A DNA stretch of 64,000 nt from Aspidiotus rigidus. Its lineage: Eukaryota > Arthropoda > Insecta > Hemiptera > Diaspididae. A program made the translations under genes and the position numbers. Each line of letters starts with the position of its first letter. The stretch's first letter is position 1. Shown one piece after another: positions 44,745 through 56,746 of the stretch. Below the pieces are notes generated by a model. That model made no database searches, had not been told where the DNA came from, and saw nothing but the letters and a program-made list of their open reading frames with translations. The DNA lies in contig JAVHKY010000049.1 in the NCBI GenBank assembly GCA_035079385.1, positions 124,001 through 188,000 on the forward strand, in the 5' to 3' direction.

Positions 44745-47700
44745 AGCAGTGGCGACTTCAAATCGACGTTGATTTGACGTCAAATCGGATCCAAATTGAC
44801 TCGCTATTTTATCCAGAAGTCGTCGGTTAGTTTCGTATACAATGGTGGCTACAAATCGACTGAAGATCGAACGCTCTTTTAGTCCGGCCATTATAAGGTT
44901 TTAAAGATGAAAAAATTCGTATCAAAGATTTTATTGCTGGAAGTTGTTGATCAAATTCCCCTTATACCCAGAAAACAACCCACCATTCCCACCCCTCAAG
45001 AGACATAAAATATTCTACATCAAATTTCCAGAAAAAAACTTTGTAACTCGATTCAAATGAGGTGTACGACAAAAATTGTAATAATCTTTTTTGTTGGAAA
45101 TTTGATGTAGAATATTTTATGTCTCTTGACATTTTTGAAAATAATGCGTTTTTCTTGCCGAAAATGTAGAAAATCTGTAATTTTGGACCTTGACCACCCC
45201 AAAAAAGTAGGTTCCGGGAGGGGTGGGAACGGTGGGTTTTTTCTGGGTATAAGGGGAACCTAACCAACAACTTCCAGCAATAAAATCTTTAATACGAATT
45301 TTTTCATCTTCATCGCCTCCATTAGACCTATAATTCCCGAATTATTTCTTACCATCAGCTCTGGGATTATCGACATCGAATTTGAGTCGACTACCGTTAT
45401 GATATCGACTGAAATCGACGTCGGTTTTGGATAGATAATACGTCACTCATTGGCAAAAGACTTGTTGTCGACGTCAAAATTACGTAGACCCCACGAGTCT
45501 GAATCTAGGCAAAAATGAATCGACTTAAGATATTAGATTCTAATGTCGAATGAAGAACGACGTCAATATTTCATCAATTCGACGATTGCTGCTTTGGTCA
45601 CGCGTAATTGAGTTTCTCAATGGTCCTCGTTGTATAACTGTGTATGCGAGTAGCAAAGTCAATAAATACAACGCGTCAATGGGGAGACTGTTTATCGACT
45701 CTCGAGGTTGATTTGAGGTCGATTTAAAGCCGACCAGTACACATCCCTAGAAAACTAAAAATCGACTGTTGATCGATACAAAAGAGCAGTCGATTCAAGT
45801 TTGATAGAAAAGTTTGGAGAAGTTGACTTGAAATCGACTCCGAATCGACTTGAAAGCGACCCAAAAGGATAGGCGATTTCAGGTCGATATAGAAAAATAT
45901 GGAAAAGTCGACTCAAAATAGACCTCAGAATGATGTCGATTTGAAGTCGATACAACGTTGACTAGCGTACATGATTGACGGTCTGAGAATTACGAGTAAT
46001 ATGCGAAATCGACCCAAAAGAACATTCGATTTCAGGTCGCTCGATAAATTAGAAAAACTTGAAACGAAATCAATTCCAGATCAACGTCGATTTTAGGTCG
46101 ATCTCTTGTACATGACTAGAGAACTGGAAAATCAACACAAAAGAACAGTCGATTTCAGGTTGCCCCCCAAAACTTAGAGAAGTCAACTCAAGATCGACTC
46201 CTGACCAATGGAGGTAAACAGCGCACATTGCCAGAGACGACCAATCGACTTGGAATCGACTCAAAAGAGCAGTCGATTTTGAATTAAAATTATGGAGAAG
46301 TCAATCGGTGCACATTATTGAAGAGCTAGAAATCGACTGTTAATCGACGCAACAGAGCAGTCGATTTTAGATCGATAGGGATATTCGGAAAAGTAGACTC
46401 GAAATTTATTTCAGATTGACGTCAATTTTGAGGTAAATTTGAAGAAAGATTAAAGAACTACAAATCGATCAGAAATTGAACCAAAAGAGCAGTAGATTTC
46501 ATAAGAAAAGTTGTAAAACTCGACTCGAAATTGACTCCAAATAGACGTCGATTTGGAAATCGGATTTGAAATCAACCATCATACTCAAATCGGTAAGTTT
46601 AATCTGTTGACAATGAAGTAAAGTTTATCTTGCTTAACTACAAATCAACTCCAGATCGACGTCGACTTGAGTTCGATTTCATTTTGATCAGCCTTCATTC
46701 CCAGAAAACTAAAAATTAACTGTTGGTCGACGCAACAGACCAGTCAATTTCAGGTTAATAAAAAAAAACAAAATTATAGCTCAAAATCGACTCCAGATCA
46801 AAGTCGATTTAAGATCAATTGAAAGTCAATCAGCGTGCACTACTAGAGAAGACAAATTGATTCAAAATCGACCCAAATGAGCGGTTGATTTCTCGTATAA
46901 TATTACCTAAAAATCAGAAATAATAAATTGACTTGAAAACAAGGCAAAAGAACAGTCGATTTCAGGTTGACAAACCAAAACTGGAGAAGTCGACTCGAGA
47001 TCGACTCCAGATTGACCTCGATTGGCAGTCAGTTTGAAGTCAACTGGCGGACATTACTATTGAACCATAAGAATCAACTGTTGAGCGACACAACAGAGCA
47101 GAGAAGTTTGGAGAAGTCGACTTGAAATAGACTTCAGGTCGACGTTGATTCAAGATAGATTCGAAGTCAATCTGCGTACATTACTAGAGAACTACAAATC
47201 GACTCAAAATTGACTGAAAAGAGCAATCAATTCTAGGTTGGTGGAAGAATTTGGATAAGTTGTGCGCTACTCGAAAATATTGAGTCCAGATTGACGTCTA
47301 TTTGTGGTTGAATAAATTTGAACAACCAGAGAGTTCTACAAATTGACCAGAAATTGACGCAACAGAGCAGTTAATTTGAGATCGATCGAAAAGTTTGTAA
47401 AAGTTGACTTGAAATTGACTCCAGATTAAGTCAATTTGAGTTTGATTCAAAGACGACCAGCTACATTTACCACTGAACTACAACTTGACTTGAAATTTAC
47501 ACAATAGAGCAGCTGATTTCTAGTCAATAAAGTTTCTTTTTCAAGTTCACTCGAAATTGACTTCGGATTGGCTTCCATTTGTAAATCAATTTAAAGTCAA
47601 AGGGCATAAATTACTAGAGAACTGTAAATTGACTTAAAGTCAACCCAAAAGATCAGTTGATTTCAGGTTGATGAGTTACCTAATAGGAAAGATAAACTCC

Positions 47701-47790
47701 AGATCAACGTCGCTTTGAGCTCGATTTCTGGTTGACCAGTCAGCATTTATCAGAGAACAACAAATTGTTTCGAAAATGACGTGGAAAATT
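44745..47790. repeat. TCGA-rich satellite, block 2
   Basis: About 17 degenerate units of roughly 140 bp. Markers such as AGAGCAGTCGATTTCAGGT recur at about 46352, 46486, 46949, 47095, 47219, 47365, 47507 and 47649, spaced mostly 124-146 bp. Each unit repeats the short motifs AAATCGACT, GTCGATTT and TCGACGTCG, then CCAGCGTACATTA and AGAGAACTACAAAT. From left to right the TCGA core is increasingly replaced by TTGA or TCAA. A foldback element sits inside at 44904-45310. Confidence 0.85.
44904..45310. mobile_element. Foldback MITE inserted in the satellite
   Basis: AAGATGAAAAAATTCGTAT and the next 75 bases (through TTATTGCTGGAAGTTGTTG and CCCTTATACCCAGAAAA) return inverted at the right end. An inner pair, GAGACATAAAATATTCTACA with its complement, adds more pairing. 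407 bp, no coding capacity. It separates two satellite parts, so it is younger than the array. Confidence 0.8.
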
Positions 47791-49504
47791 GGTCGCATTG
47801 GCAACCTGATATATTGACATCTACATGAGGAGAAGCAAACTATAAAAAATGAGAACGGAAGGAATGATTTGAAAAATTTTGACCTTCATACTGAGTATGT
47901 GATTAGGAGAGGGTAGGATTTAAAAAATTCTGTTTCCTGAGCTATTTATGTTTTACAGGAATCCTCTAGGCTTCTTGGGGAAATTTTGAACTAGAATTGA
48001 ATGAGGGCACTTTAAAAGATTACCATCTCTGAGTGAGCGTGGGACTTTCATTCTCTAAGGGCAGTGGAGAAACATGTTTAGGAAGCAACTTGTTGATTGA
48101 AGATAATTGGACAATTATGCAATTTGCATTATTAGGGTATAGAGCAGAAAAGTTGAAACGTATACAATACCGTTACTTGTCTAATATTTAAACAGTCACA
48201 AAGAACTGCTGGTGATAGTTGAATGATAAAAATTTGATGTTTTATGGACAAGGAAGATTTCTCGTAGATCGAAAATTCGTCCACTTTGTAAGTCACAAAA
48301 ACCCACACAGAGAAACCATCAAGGATTTTCACTATAATCAGTGATGTTGTAAATGACTTTGACTGGATAAAGGGACTGGAAAAATTTTTATCCACGCCGT
48401 AGTGCAACGTCATCAGTGACCTTGACTGGGAAGAGCCTGTAAACATAATGTAAGAACGCACGCCGTCCTCATGACCATTTTGTGTAGCTAATGTTGCAAT
48501 AAAACTCGCAGATAAAAGTACGAGTCGCGAGTACATGAGTAGTGGAGCGAGCGGCCTAACGCCGGTGTTTCTTAATTTAGCGTTCATGTTCCCGTGTAGA
48601 CAAGTGACAGTTGGTTGGTCCAGTCCCCTCTGAGCTACGGGGTAAGAACAAATTTGTATGAGGAACTCTTGAGTCTTACACATACAGAAGGGAGGCAGGA
48701 TAGACTAGTTGATGTATCACAAAGTATGTGAGGTACAAGTTTGAATTTGATTTTGTTAGAATGATGTCATGATTTAGGGACGTGAAAAAATTTTACCCGG
48801 GGCCTAAACATCAATTAAGCTCATATCTATGGAGGAGGTGGAAAGAGCTTAATCCAACATACATTGCAGTGTATGAGGCCCATATTAGATATTCAAGGCT
48901 GGAAAATGAACGAGTAGAGCGAGTGAGTTATCAATGTGGCCTAATACACAGTATACTAAGCAATTAGGCTAATAATTCTAGGGAAAGGAGAGGCGATTAT
49001 TCTCTGAGCGGATGAGGACGTTTGCTCGGTAGCCTCTCAGATTGAGCAAGCATACTTGTAGAAATATAAAATGCTACACTTTATGTCTATGAGGAAGGCA
49101 GGTTGGCTTCTGCCTTGAGTTAAATTTTATGCCACCCAATGTTGTTCTCGTTGTTTCTCATTCTAAATTGCAGTGTGAAATGGTTCTAAGTTGATGAATT
49201 ATATTCCCTTTTTATGAATTGAAGAATATTCTCAGAAATACCTGGGACTCTACTGAACTTATTCCAATTTATAATAATATTCCTCATTAGGTACATACAT
49301 TTCAACTTGCGAAAACTGGGTTTGTTCTCCGACAGAGGAAGAAAATAATGCAGACCTATTCTTATTTCTTACCACATGTTCTTTTTTGTATGTGTGTGTG
49401 TGTGGAAGAAGTTTGTTAGCAAGAGCCCGCGGGCACAGTTATCCATTACTTTCTCATTAATACTCGCCTTACCAATTTTTATGCGTTTATTTTTATTATT
49501 TCAG
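47791..49504. other. Intron sequence before EF-hand exon C
   Basis: Degenerate family A-like units near 47870-48060 and 48780. A 183-codon minus-strand frame at 48132-48683 has no recognisable motif. Pyrimidine tract and branch region precede exon C. Confidence 0.4.
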
Positions 49505-49602
49505 ATCTGTGATAGAATATTCAGATTCATTGATAAAAATAACGACGGTGCGATCACGCCTCAGCAAATTATCGAAGTCATCGGCAATTTAACGAATATT
49601 AA
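49505..49602 (+). CDS. EF-hand gene, exon C (NOX5-like)
   Basis: The exon follows TATTTCAG and ends before GTAAGC. It encodes ICDRIFRFI, the EF loop DKNNDGAITPQQ and IIEVIGNLTNI. Loop positions 1, 3, 5 and 6 (D, N, D, G) fit calcium binding, with Ile at 8 and Gln at 12. It enters in phase 0, as exon B requires, and leaves two bases AA. Downstream exons that would carry heme-binding membrane helices and FAD/NADPH domains, if this is NOX5, are not found before 64000. Calcium-regulated superoxide production at membranes would be the role; this is inference from EF-hand spacing only. Another EF-hand protein is possible. Confidence 0.7.
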
Positions 49603-52275
49603 GTAAGCTATCATCCAATATAGACGTAATTTCGCGTTAATAGCCAATAAAAGTGGTCCCAGGATTTGTGTACCGGCGTTATTGCCTCGTATAATCATCA
49701 TTAGTCTACGCGATTGTGACCTAAAATTCGCATCTTTGGAAACCTAAAGGGTATGTTGTAGAAACTTACGTCGCTGAATTAATGAGAGTATAAACAGAAA
49801 CGAGGAAATTGTGTAAACTGTAACGGGCTTTAAGAATTACAATTCTCGTTTCAAAAGTTCGTTCGTTGTTGAATAGTTTTCTGACCCTCTTGTCGAATGA
49901 TGGCACTATATGACTAAGAGGTTACGATGTCGGCTAATTCCAACATTCGCGCGTCTTCTCTCGGATGTGGTAAGGAAATTACAAAATCGAAATAAACTTA
50001 ACACACTCGGGTTGAGAATTTTTATGGTCATCGAAAGAGAATGGAGTCCCCCCTTAAATATCGAATTTATTGATTGTCTAAACTACGAAGCGTATCAATT
50101 AACTTTTAACTCTTAAGTACATTATTTGAAAAAGAAGGAAGAAGCTAATTATCAGAATGATACTCAATTTCGAATTTATAACTGTGTATGTGAACAGCGA
50201 ATTGTGGTTTCAAAGGAGGAAAAAGCTTTGACCTGATAGCGATAAGGAAATACTTTTCAGCACAACTATTGGTGTGACTTTCATAGTCTTACATAGATCA
50301 CTGGATCCATTTGGTTGATATCTCTTCCTCTGGATGGAAGAGGAGGGCCTACTGAAGACTTCTACCAACAGACACTCATCATTCTTCGGCCAAGCTTCGT
50401 GTCCGTCAAGTTGACCAGTTGATATCCGTTTTGTTGATCTTGGTGATTAACCTTTGTGAGTGGCGGGCCACCGAAACGGACAAGAATTACCAAAAAAAAA
50501 ATAGTGCTTTATTATACCTATAGAGCATTCAGTTTTCTGAAAAGTCTCGTGGACCAATTCTGGGTATCTCGCGAACCAACAGTGGTCCGTGGACCATAGG
50601 TTAAGAACTATGTACACGAAAGAGAAGGGCAAACTGAAATCTCCCATCAACAGATCGCCGGTTGGTTTATATCGTATCCGTCAAGTTGACCAGGCGATGA
50701 TTGCACTGCTGATAGGGTAATACATAACTAAATTTTTTCGAGTCGCAGGAGTTCTAATTCAAATTACCAGCAATAAATTATCAACAAATCGCTATCGACC
50801 TCATCATTGCATACATTGTTTCGGGATGTGAAAAACGGAGATCGCGTTCTGCTCGTTATTGCAAACGAGATCAATTAAATTACGTTCCCTTTTTATTATA
50901 CTGTATATACGATTTACACTTTACATGCATTCAACAAACACTATGAAGTCCATTCCTCCCACGCGTTGATTGTCTCTTTTCCCGTTTCCAATGAATTAGA
51001 AAAGGAAAGAAAGCGCGAGAAAAAAAATCCCCGTAGGTTCATAAATACTCTCGATAGAGACATTACTATAGAGACAAACAGAGAGCCGAAGACACGAAAG
51101 GCATTTATTCGCGTCACGTGGCTGTATGTGACCGTAATTAAAATGAAGGTAGCATTTTAATGGTAAATATAGTTCCGTACGTCTTAATAAGAAGGCACGG
51201 AATTAGTAACTTGAGAGTTGGTGACAGTCGTATGGATGCGAAACGAGGGTATATTTGTTTTAGTTGTAATGTCGTAGAAAGTGTTAGTATATCTGTAGAC
51301 GATAAGTGAATAGAGAAGTTATTATACCGAATTATTATTCATCTCAAATGAGGGAGAAATAATTTAGCTCTCAGCTTAATTAGCAGGTCGCGTATAATAG
51401 AACTACACAAATGGATGAGTGCTTTTTCTAAAGAGGAAATCGAATTCGACTCGTGCTATAGCCTCGACGCGATCTGAAGGGAACTAAAATATCAGGCTTA
51501 TACGTGCGAGGAGAAAGCATCTAAATGCAAAGAACTTAAGGGCTCCACCCGCACAGGGACGTAAAATTCTTCAATAATCAACGGATCGACCACGTCGAGA
51601 TCTTCTTTAGGACTAAGTACTTCTGTTCTCTGGATTTAGATTTGAAGGGAGTCCCCCAATAAACAAAGACTAGAGAATCCCAAAGAATAATAGACCAAGC
51701 AACGCATCGTTGGGACTGAAAAAAGTAATGTTGTAATTCGATCATTTTTACCCCTGAAAAAACTTTTGAGAAATGGAGAGACAAATGTTGGTCACGGAAT
51801 TACAAAACAAGGTAGCTACCGAACTAAACTGAGTCAACCTCTTTGATGACGTCATCAGAAAATTGAACTTGGCCTTAAATATGGTGCTTACTAGACCCCG
51901 AAGCTATAATGTAAGTAATATTGCATACTTCACCAGAAAGGTCCGAAGTAATCTACAACCCCCCACCCCCTATGTAAATGTTGAGCGTCGAACATTTTTC
52001 GAACGTTTCCTCCTCTCATACGTGATTGGTAAATCGAAATTGCTTCGAGTCTCTCCTGCCCTGTTCTACAGGAATCTTTATCTACATAATATAGATTCGG
52101 ATAACAACATGTCTCCTGGGTTCGAGATTAGGTTGAGGTCATTGATTACTTCATCAGAGGGTTAGAAATTTCGGTAGCGTAAGTCCTTTACTGCACCCCG
52201 TTTCCCTCCAATGGTGGACATTTATTTTAAATAAATTGAGAAGTATTTTCATATTTACAAATTAATTCTAGATCA
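49603..52275. other. Intron sequence after EF-hand exon C
   Basis: No next EF-hand gene exon identified. A duplicated stretch (TCCGTCAAGTTGACCAG at 50402-50418 and 50677-50693) brackets a possible small element containing GGTCCGTGGACCATAGGTTA near 50582-50601. Confidence 0.4.
50430..50615. mobile_element. Possible hAT-type MITE remnant
   Basis: GATTAACCTTTGTGAGTGGC at the left and a diverged inverse, GGACCATAGGTTAAGAAC, at the right resemble the ends of common MITEs. GGTCCGTGGACC is itself a palindrome. Direct repeats TCCGTCAAGTTGACCAG lie farther out and may belong to surrounding repeat DNA. Confidence 0.35.
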
Positions 52276-52279
52276 TAGG

Positions 52280-55060
52280 TCATGAAGGCCCCCATGACGA
52301 CCTCAAATTGACCCAAAATAGCGGGAAGACAACTCGAATTACCATTGACTCATTGACGACGTCACAATTGAGTTCTCTAGGTATTATTATAGATAGGTGT
52401 CGATTGAAAAATGACGTCGACTTTGGATGTAATTGACCAATGAAGTAAAAATTGACTTCAAATCGACTTAACAGAACTGTTGATTCCATCAGGTCGATAG
52501 AAAAGTTTGTAGAAATCGACTCGAAATAGACTCCACATCGACATCTATTTGAGGTCAATTTGCTTCCAGCGTACATTGAGCAGAAAATTACAAATCGACT
52601 TGAAATTGACTCGAAAGAGCAGTGTTAATTTTAGGTCAATAGAAAGTTTGGAAAAGTTGACTTGAAATTGACCTAAACAAAGTAATCAATTTCAGGTTGA
52701 TAGAAAAATTTAGGAGAGTTGACTCAAAATTAATCAGATGAAAGTTGATCAATGTACATTGACCAGAGATCCAAAAATTAACTTAACAGAGTGGTTGACT
52801 CCAGTTCAACAGAAAAATTTGTTGAAGTCAACTTGAAATTGACCTCACATGTACACTGATTTGAGGTTGATCTGGAGTTGACCAGTGTACATTGTACGGG
52901 AACTACAAATTGATGAGAAATTGACGTAAAAGAGCAGTCAATTTCAAGTTGATACAAAAATCGGTAGAAATCGACGCAAAAATCGCAAATCAATGTCAAT
53001 TTGAGGTCAATTGCCTGTTGACCAGCGCAAATTGATCAGAGAACTACAAATCAATTGAAAATTGACCCAAAAGATCAGTCAATTTCCAGTAAATGAAAAA
53101 ATTTTGAGAAGTTGACTTGAAATTGAAATAGATTGACGTTGATTACAATATTTGGAGTCAATCAGCGCACATTCCTAGAGAATCAGCAACTCAAAAGAGT
53201 GGGCATTTCCAGGTCAATAGAAGCATATGGAGAAATCAACATGAAATAGATTCCAGAATTATATCAATGTAAAGACAATTCAACGTTGACTAGCGTGCAT
53301 GAATGAAGGTTTACAACTTGATTAAAATTCACCCAAGACAGCGATCAATTCAAGGTTGATAGAAATTTTGAAAAAGTTAAGACTTCAAATTGACTCCAAG
53401 TAGACGTCTCTGCGTTGGGTCAATTAAGAGTCGACCAGCGTGCATTGAGCAGATAACTACAAATCAACCCAACCAGAGCATTCAATTTCAGTTTGATAGA
53501 AAATTTTGGGAGAGTTGACTTGAAATCAACTCCAGATTGACATCAACTTGAGGTTGATTAAGAGTCTATCAGGGTACATTGACTTGAGAATTAAAAATTG
53601 ATTCAAAGTCAACCTAACAGAGCAGTTGATTCCAGGTTGATAGAAAAACTTCTTGAAGTCGACTCCAAATTGACTCCACATTAACGTCAATTTGAAGTGA
53701 ATCAGTTAAGGTACATTACCTGAGAACTACAAGTTGATTTGAGATCTACCAAACAGAGCAGTTGATTTCAGATTGACAGAAAGCATTGGAAAAGTTTACT
53801 CAAAGTTTAATTCAGATTGACGCTTAAATTACCAGAGAATTACAAAACAAATTATAAGCGACCCAAAAGAGCGCAGACAATTTCAGGTCAATAAAAAAAT
53901 ATAGAGAATTGGTAGACTACAAATTAACTCCAGATTGGAAGCGACGTCAAGTCAATTCAATGTTGATTAGCGTACATGAATGAAGATTCACAATTTGACT
54001 TGAAATGGGCGTCAATTTCAGATTGGTAGAAAGTTTGGAAAAGGTGACTTGATCAACTCTACATTGACGTTACGTTGAGGCCTATTAAAAGTCGACCAGC
54101 GCACGTTGACCAGAGAACTAAAAATCAACTTAAAATCGATCTAACAGGACGGATGAGAAAAATTGATTGACTCTACATTGACGTCAATCAGCGTAGGTAT
54201 ATTACCAGAGATTTTAGGAGTTGACTTGAGATCCATCAAACAGTGCAGATGAGTTTAGGTTGATAGAAAACATTGGAAAAGTTGACCCAAAGTTGACTTT
54301 AGATTGACGTTGATTCAAAGTCAGTCAGCGTACACGTACATCATCAGAGAATTAGAAGTTGACTAGAAAGCAACCCAAAAGAGGAAACAATTTCAGGTCA
54401 ATAAAAAAAGACTGGAAATCCAATTTGAAGTCAATTCAATGTTGACTAGTGTACATAATGGAGAATTTGCAAATTACTAGACATTTACGTCAATTAATTT
54501 TCAGATTGATAGAAAAGTTTGAAAAAGTTGACCCGCGCATATTAGCAGAGAATTGCAAATTGACTTGAAAGCGACCTAAACGGGCAGGTGATTTTGGGTC
54601 AGTAGCTGAATTTGGAGAAGTTGACTTAAAATCGGCTCCAGTCGATTCCATGTTGACTATAGCGTAAATCAATGATGATCTACAAATTGACTCAAAATTG
54701 ACCCTAAAGAATAGTCCATTTCAGGTCGATAGAAAGTATGGAAAACTTGACTTGAAATTGTCTTCATTATTAGACCAAATAAAAATTGACTAGCATACAT
54801 TGACCAGAGAACTACAACTTTATTTGACATTGACCCAAAGAGCGGTCAATTTCAGGTCGACGGAAAAGTTTGGAGAAGTAGACTTGAAATTGACTAGGCA
54901 GATCACTTTCAATCAGTCTACATCATTGACTAGATACTACAAATAGGCCTAGACTGCCGGAAATTGACCCAGCAGAGCAATCTATTGGTGGTTGATTCAA
55001 AGATTTAAAGAAAGCGATTGAAAATCAGCCTGCCAAATAAGTCGAGATTGATCTTTCAAA
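52280..55060. repeat. TCGA-derived satellite, block 3
   Basis: About 19 units of roughly 140 bp with the same layout as block 2 but most TCGA now TTGA or TCAA (for example TTGACTTGAAATTGAC, CAGTTGATTTCAGATTGAC). Markers include AGAGCAGTTGATT (53618, 53754) and the CCAGCG-ACATTGACCAGAGA segment. The block ends shortly before the PLE at 55376. Confidence 0.85.
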
Positions 55061-55375
55061 CACATGAACCTATTTCAAATTTTTGTAATGAATGCGAGCT
55101 GTCAAAGGTGTTTCTGGAAGATATCTAAAGCTGAATACGTTTAGTTCTTCACCTTCCCGAAGGTTTGATTAGAACATGTGTGTTATCGACATCAAAGTGA
55201 GATCGATTTCAACAATATATCGACCCAATTTTGACCAGAACTTTGAAAAGAAAAAGTAAATTCTTGGTCATGAAGTCATTGGGAAACGGATCTCATTGAT
55301 CTTCTCGTAAATTTTCAAGTCCCACTTCTGATTCGGAAGTCACTGATCAAAATGTTCTTTTTCCATTCTATTAGA
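55061..55375. other. Satellite edge and PLE left flank
   Basis: Declining satellite similarity to about 55250, then ordinary sequence. The PLE starts at CGAAGTCATACTC, 55376. Confidence 0.4.
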
Positions 55376-55535
55376 CGAAGTCATACTCAAGCGAGTAACA
55401 CAAACGGAGTAATTTACAATTTTAGCCACAGAAATTAAACGATGCCGGAGCGCTTTCGATTAAACGATCATTGTCAACGGGGACTGGAAAGCGACTGAAC
55501 CAACTCCGGCTGTAAACCAGAAACATACGAGGAAA

Positions 55536-56738
55536 TCAGGATTGAACCAGCGAGTCATCACGACGTGAATCATACTCGTAAACTAGTTCAATCAACCCCT
55601 CATCAGGTATGTACCTGTTGAGCACATTAAGGTCGTCGTTATTTAAATGACGGATTATTTCGATGTGTTCTAACGCTTTCCGCTTCGAATACGCGTTTTC
55701 TCTATAGAGGAGGACCTCGGACCACTCTTTAATGCTATGTCCGCTAGTGATTAGATGGTCCGCAAGCGCCGATTCACCTATATTCTTCTTTTCCCACGCC
55801 TTCCTATGTTCAGCGATTCTAATTTTCAACTGACGGCCTGTCTCGCCGATATAAATTCCGTTACAATCCCTACACTCAACTTTATACACACCACTCCTCT
55901 CGGCCAGTTGGATGGAGTCTTTTAGCCTAACCAATAAACTTTTTATAGTATTGGGGTTGTAATACACAGGTCGAAATCCGAAGGGGCGTAGGACACGACT
56001 CAATTGAGATGAAAACTGCCCCAAGAACGGAAGCCTTATCCAACGCTCTCTACTGTTTAGGGCCGTATTGCGGGGGAGGGAGGTGGTAGAATCGAGGCAC
56101 CTTCGAGTAACTTTCCTTTGGATCATGAGGTCAATGTCTAAGTTCACTTCATTCACTCTGTCCAAGTGCTTTATAGTTAATACCTCTTTTTGGAAGGCTG
56201 ACTGATTGAGAGGAATACTAGTCAGTCGATGGATTAAGCTGTTAAATCCAGCATATTTATGGGCTACAGGGCAAAAAGATTTTCCGTGGACAGTAATATC
56301 GGTCGCAGTATCTTTCCTGTATATGGCGAATTCATGGATACCGTCTCTATTACAGATCGTCAAATCCAAGTAATTAATAGATGCGCCACCGATTTCTAAA
56401 GTAAATTTTATGGAAGGATATTGATTATTTAGATACTGGAGAAACTCCAAAAGGAGCTCTCGGGGACCAGTCCACGTACACAACACATCGTCGACATACC
56501 TGTGCCAATAGTAAATCTGATCTAAATACGCACTGCCAGAGGAGAACAAATCGAGCTCAAACTTGGACATAAAGACCTCCGAAATGAGAGAACCCAAACG
56601 AGTACCGATGGGTATTCCAACCTCTCCAGGAAACTCAAAAAACTTGTTATCGAATTTGCAATAATTGGGAGACCAACAAATATTGAGGAAATTGAAAAAT
56701 TCACCCAATTCGTCTTGGCGAACATTTGTTTGAATCAA
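55536..56738 (-). CDS. PLE RT-GIY-YIG ORF, 5'-truncated left copy
   Basis: A frame of 400 codons reads from mid reverse transcriptase to the natural end. It starts at an internal Met and contains FPGEVGIPIGTRLGS, the palm motif RYVDDVLCTW near residue 84, INYLDLTICN, then after a linker the GIY-YIG nuclease: GVYKVECRDC-NGIYIGETGR, with R, H and E candidates downstream (KIRIAEHRKAWEKKN). PLE reverse transcriptase primes on nicked chromosomal DNA and the nuclease makes the nick. The frame has no stop, but without the fingers and N-terminal region this copy cannot be autonomous. Confidence 0.85.
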   Translation of the reverse strand: MIQTNVRQDELGEFFNFLNICWSPNYCKFDNKFFEFPGEVGIPIGTRLGSLISEVFMSKFELDLFSSGSAYLDQIYYWHRYVDDVLCTWTGPRELLLEFLQYLNNQYPSIKFTLEIGGASINYLDLTICNRDGIHEFAIYRKDTATDITVHGKSFCPVAHKYAGFNSLIHRLTSIPLNQSAFQKEVLTIKHLDRVNEVNLDIDLMIQRKVTRRCLDSTTSLPRNTALNSRERWIRLPFLGQFSSQLSRVLRPFGFRPVYYNPNTIKSLLVRLKDSIQLAERSGVYKVECRDCNGIYIGETGRQLKIRIAEHRKAWEKKNIGESALADHLITSGHSIKEWSEVLLYRENAYSKRKALEHIEIIRHLNNDDLNVLNRYIPDEGLIELVYEYDSRRDDSLVQS

Positions 56739-56746
56739 GAGGTCTC

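Noticed and set aside
45755..46264. Short open frames with YRSTVDF or ELTSLSF-type repeats
   Set aside because: Products of satellite units; repeated without conservation of frame.
48132..48683. 183-codon minus-strand frame
   Set aside because: No signal peptide, motif or compositional evidence of coding; lies in intron and repeat-like sequence. Could be random.
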